64,000 nucleotides of DNA from Synergistaceae bacterium (GTDB taxonomy: Bacteria; Synergistota; Synergistia; Synergistales; Synergistaceae), in the NCBI GenBank assembly GCA_012728235.1, contig JAAYFL010000038.1, positions 44,864 through 108,863 of the forward strand. Reading direction: 5' to 3'. The notes below the pieces were generated by a model. That model was not told the DNA's origin and searched no databases. It was given only the letters and a program-made list of their open reading frames with translations. The position numbers and the translations under genes were made by a program. Each line of letters begins with the position of its first letter. Positions within the stretch are counted from its first letter, which is position 1. Positions 61,714 to 64,000 of the stretch are shown one piece after another.

Positions 61714-62133
61714 GTGAAATTTGGTTTTTCATCCGCCAATCGGTTAAAAAGCGGGTGGCAGTTTGACATCGTATTCCGCACCGGACGTCGTGAAACAGGC
61801 GAACTGGTGCGGTTATTCTTTCTTGAGCAGCCTCTGGAATCAAAAATGATCGGGGTTGCTGTGGGAAAGAAGATGGCTAATGCGCCGCAAAGATCACGAG
61901 GACGTAGAATTCTAAGAGAATCCTTTAGAAGGCTTCTTCCGTGGATTAAGGATGGAGTTTGGATAGTGGGCTCACTGAGAGAAAAGGCCTTAGATGCCTC
62001 TGCAAAAGATATTTATATTGACATCTCCACAGTCTTAAAAAAAAGAAATTTAATGAAGGAAGATTGGCCCGGCATAAATTGGGATGTCGATAGCAAACAA
62101 AAAAATGAAAAAAATTGTTGCTTTTTTGATTAA
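61714..62133 (+). CDS. rnpA: Ribonuclease P protein component
   Basis: The small protein subunit that helps RNase P RNA process tRNA 5' ends. It is 139 residues. The family pattern is visible: KFGFSSANRLKSGWQFDIVF at the start, LFFLEQPLESKMIGVAVGKK, and the basic RNA-binding helix APQRSRGRRILRESFRRLLP near residue 60 (the RNR motif region). The C-terminal 25 residues are less conserved and overlap yidD. The start is GTG at 61714, 6 bases after rpmH. Gene order and overlap support coupled translation. Confidence 0.94.
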   Translation: MKFGFSSANRLKSGWQFDIVFRTGRRETGELVRLFFLEQPLESKMIGVAVGKKMANAPQRSRGRRILRESFRRLLPWIKDGVWIVGSLREKALDASAKDIYIDISTVLKKRNLMKEDWPGINWDVDSKQKNEKNCCFFD

Positions 62134-62380
62134 ACTTTATCAGCTTACGCTATCTCCACTTTTAGGTGGAGGTAAGTGTAGGTTTTACCCCAGCTGCTCA
62201 CAGTATGTTTTAGAGGCTGTGGATAAGCATGGATTTATTGACGGAATAGTTCTTGGTATATCCAGGTTTTGTCGTTGTGGTCCCTGGAGTAAAGGTGGCT
62301 ATGATCCGGTACCAGATAAGCTTTGTTTTGGATTAGGTTATCGGTTAAGTAGAATATTAGATAGAACTTCGAAAGGTTAG
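62105..62380 (+). CDS. yidD: Membrane protein insertion efficiency factor YidD
   Basis: A small amphipathic membrane-associated protein that aids YidC/Sec insertion. With ATG 62105 it is 91 residues, beginning MKKIVAFLIKLYQLTLSPLL. The family core CRFYPSCSQYVLEAVDKHG and RFCRCGPWSKGGYDPVP with conserved cysteines is complete. An in-frame ATG at 62084 would add seven residues; neither has a clear ribosome binding site, and the gene is inside the end of rnpA, so it is probably translationally coupled. yidC starts right after it. Confidence 0.94.
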   Translation: MKKIVAFLIKLYQLTLSPLLGGGKCRFYPSCSQYVLEAVDKHGFIDGIVLGISRFCRCGPWSKGGYDPVPDKLCFGLGYRLSRILDRTSKG

Positions 62381-62386
62381 GTGTAT

Positions 62387-63262
62387 ATGGTGGGTGCAAT
62401 TTGGAGTAGCGCAAGTCAACTTCTTCACATGATTCTTGAGTTTTTTTATCAAATTACACATTCATACGGTTTGGCAATCGTTCTTTTAACATTAATCATA
62501 AGGGTGGCTCTTTATCCGATCACCAACAAACAATTGTTGAGTATGCAACAGATGCAAAAGATACAGCCTAGACTAAAAGTTATACAAGAAAAGTATGCGA
62601 ATGATAAACAAAAACTAAATGAAGAGATGATGCGTCTTTACAGGGAAAATAACGTAAACCCTGCAGCAGGCTGTTTGCCTCTCTTAGTGCAACTTCCAAT
62701 ATTAATTCTTTTATTCAACGTGCTTCGTTCATATGACTTTGCGGGCACATCTTTTATAGGCGTTCTCCTCGGTTCTTCAACTATAGCAGGTCTTGCACAA
62801 GCCGTAGGAGCGGAAGCTGCTGCCAATGGTTCATATCAAATGTTGACGGTCTTTGGGAGCATTTTAAAAAACCCTGCAGGACTGGTAAATATAAATTATT
62901 ATTTAGGCAACCTTATACTGCTTCTCGCCATTTCATTTTTAACCTGGGCTCAGCAAAAACTTTCAAGCGGCGATAACCCACAGATGGCAACAATGGGAAC
63001 GGTCATGCCGTTTTTTATGGGCTTTATATGTTTATCCATGCCCGGAGGAGTAATGCTATATTGGGGGCTCTCGTCGTTAGTCGGAGTAGTACAGCAGTAT
63101 TTTGTAATGAAAAAAGCAAAAGAAGAAATGGAAATAAAACCGAATCTTCACAAAAACAAACCCCTTCAAAACAGCGATGTTTATGAGGATGATGAAGAAG
63201 ATGAGGATGAAGACGAATATGAATACGAAGACGACGAAGACGATGAAGAAGAGGAAGATTAA
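62387..63262 (+). CDS. yidC: Membrane insertase YidC/Oxa1 (short form) with acidic tail
   Basis: Inserts inner-membrane proteins, alone or with Sec. It is 291 residues with five membrane segments and lacks the large periplasmic P1 domain of proteobacterial YidC, so it resembles Gram-positive SpoIIIJ. The conserved arginine of the hydrophilic groove is in IIRVALYPITNKQL near residue 46; the cytoplasmic hairpin (MQKIQPRLKVIQEKYANDKQ) and AAGCLPLLVQLPILI follow, and the last helix is MPFFMGFICLSMPGG. The C-terminal about 30 residues are almost entirely Asp, Glu and Tyr, opposite in charge to the basic ribosome-binding tails of many homologues. The start is ATG 62387 or GTG 62381. Confidence 0.94.
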   Translation: MVGAIWSSASQLLHMILEFFYQITHSYGLAIVLLTLIIRVALYPITNKQLLSMQQMQKIQPRLKVIQEKYANDKQKLNEEMMRLYRENNVNPAAGCLPLLVQLPILILLFNVLRSYDFAGTSFIGVLLGSSTIAGLAQAVGAEAAANGSYQMLTVFGSILKNPAGLVNINYYLGNLILLLAISFLTWAQQKLSSGDNPQMATMGTVMPFFMGFICLSMPGGVMLYWGLSSLVGVVQQYFVMKKAKEEMEIKPNLHKNKPLQNSDVYEDDEEDEDEDEYEYEDDEDDEEEED

Positions 63263-63264
63263 AC

Positions 63265-63948
63265 ATGATTCGTGAAAGAGATCAACAAGCACCGATACCT
63301 GAAATAGACAGTGCAGTTCTCGAATGTAACTCTGTTGAAGAGGCATGTGAGAGAGGAGCGGAAATGTGGGGTATCGAACCGGAAGATATAGAGGCTTCCA
63401 TTTTAACGGAAGATAAAAAATTTTTCGGTCTCTTAGGGGCTAACTTGAGAGTTGAAGTCCGTCCATTTGCTCCGCTTTCTTATATAAAATCATGTCACTT
63501 ACTAAACGACATTCTGGAAAGAATGGACTTGGATCTTGTCCCAGAACTCACAGATGATGGCATGATAAATTTGATAGGGGAAGATGCGGGAGTTGTGATA
63601 GGAAGATATGGAGAAACTCTTAAAGCCTTAGAATATCTCACTAATCTTATTTGTCATTTTGATATGTCAGCAAGACGAGTACGTCTTGACTGCGGAGGGT
63701 ACAGGGACAAACGAGAGCAAACTTTGGCACGGCTTGCAGAATCAGTGGCACGTGAGGCCATTCGCAAAAGGACCTCTGTTAGCCTGGAGCCAATGTCAAG
63801 TTGGGAGCGCAGGCTTGTGCATATAGCTTTAAGGGACAACAAGGAAATAGAAACATATTCTGTCGGAGAAAATCCGGACAGGCGAGTCGTGGTCACTCCT
63901 ATCTTCGCTGGTTCCCCCAAGAGAAAAGACTCAAAGAGAACAATATAA
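63265..63948 (+). CDS. jag: Jag/SpoIIIJ-associated RNA-binding protein (KhpB)
   Basis: A cytoplasmic RNA-binding protein, 227 residues, three domains in order: Jag-N (about 14-64; VEEACERGAEMWGIEPEDIE, KKFFGLLGANLRVEV), KH (about 90-150; NLIGEDAGVVIGRYGETLKA then LEYLTNL) and R3H (about 155-215; YRDKREQTLARLAESVAREA, EPMSSWERRLVHIALRD, SVGENPDRRVVV). It lies 2 bases after yidC. In Gram-positives KhpB acts with KhpA in cell-envelope control. mnmE usually comes next, but the window ends about 50 bases later with no visible start. Confidence 0.95.
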   Translation: MIRERDQQAPIPEIDSAVLECNSVEEACERGAEMWGIEPEDIEASILTEDKKFFGLLGANLRVEVRPFAPLSYIKSCHLLNDILERMDLDLVPELTDDGMINLIGEDAGVVIGRYGETLKALEYLTNLICHFDMSARRVRLDCGGYRDKREQTLARLAESVAREAIRKRTSVSLEPMSSWERRLVHIALRDNKEIETYSVGENPDRRVVVTPIFAGSPKRKDSKRTI

Positions 63949-64000
63949 AACGAGAAAATAACGAACACTTTTAATAAAACATAGTTAAAGCCGGTAATGC

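Overview
The window is an A+T-rich bacterial chromosome segment with dense, mostly co-directional genes. It suggests a diderm, strictly anaerobic amino-acid fermenter, most likely of the Synergistota (Synergistetes). A complete lipid A/Kdo block (lpxI, lpxB, msbA, lpxK, kdsA, kdsD, waaA, kdsB) shows an LPS-bearing outer membrane. A selenoprotein glycine reductase (grdX, E, B, C, D plus a distant grdA), ethanolamine ammonia-lyase, an electron transfer flavoprotein and rubredoxin indicate Stickland-type anaerobic metabolism. The housekeeping genes look Firmicute-like (DivIVA, YggS, RNase Y/YmdB, a short YidC, Jag). That mix is what one expects of Synergistota; the taxonomic call is inference and was not tested.

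Layout. 1-8.3 kb: folE2 (cut by the edge), a HAD phosphatase, a HlyD-like membrane protein, yggS, divIVA, recG, rny, ymdB. 8.4-15.9 kb: an NSS-family Na+ symporter followed by grdX-grdE-grdB(Sec)-grdC-grdD. 16-18.9 kb, minus strand: etfA/etfB and a Wzz-like protein. 19-23.9 kb: transketolase, queH, an AIR-synthase-like protein, an M24 peptidase and rubredoxin. 25.1-37.4 kb: the lipid A/Kdo operon, which also contains an unrecognised conserved protein and an ELM1-like protein. 37.5-46.3 kb: a periplasmic rhodanese, eutBC, pepA, a degenerate amidohydrolase and recD2. 46.7-56.4 kb: hisS, aspS, a metallo-hydrolase, a class II aldolase, a class IV aminotransferase, rmuC, a ferredoxin-nitroreductase, a thioesterase and an orphan prepilin-like protein. 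56.4-57.4 kb, minus strand: trxA and grdA(Sec). 57.5-64 kb: leuS, holA, rpsT (minus), then rpmH-rnpA-yidD-yidC-jag.

How the genes work together. The symporter can import an amino acid. GrdB and GrdE activate glycine, selenoprotein GrdA takes the carboxymethyl group, and GrdC/D release acetyl phosphate. The thioredoxin beside grdA is the expected electron donor. UGA is read as selenocysteine at least twice (grdB codon 349, grdA codon 44), and simple ORF calling breaks both genes there. Two other genes are interrupted by in-frame stops that are not plausible Sec codons: the lpxK-LpxB-like fusion (UGA at 30071) and recD2 (UAA at 46052). Two more genes have their best-supported start at AUA. These four sites could be real gene decay, unusual decoding or sequence error, and they are the main things to verify. 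I saw no tRNA, rRNA, CRISPR array, insertion sequence or prophage.
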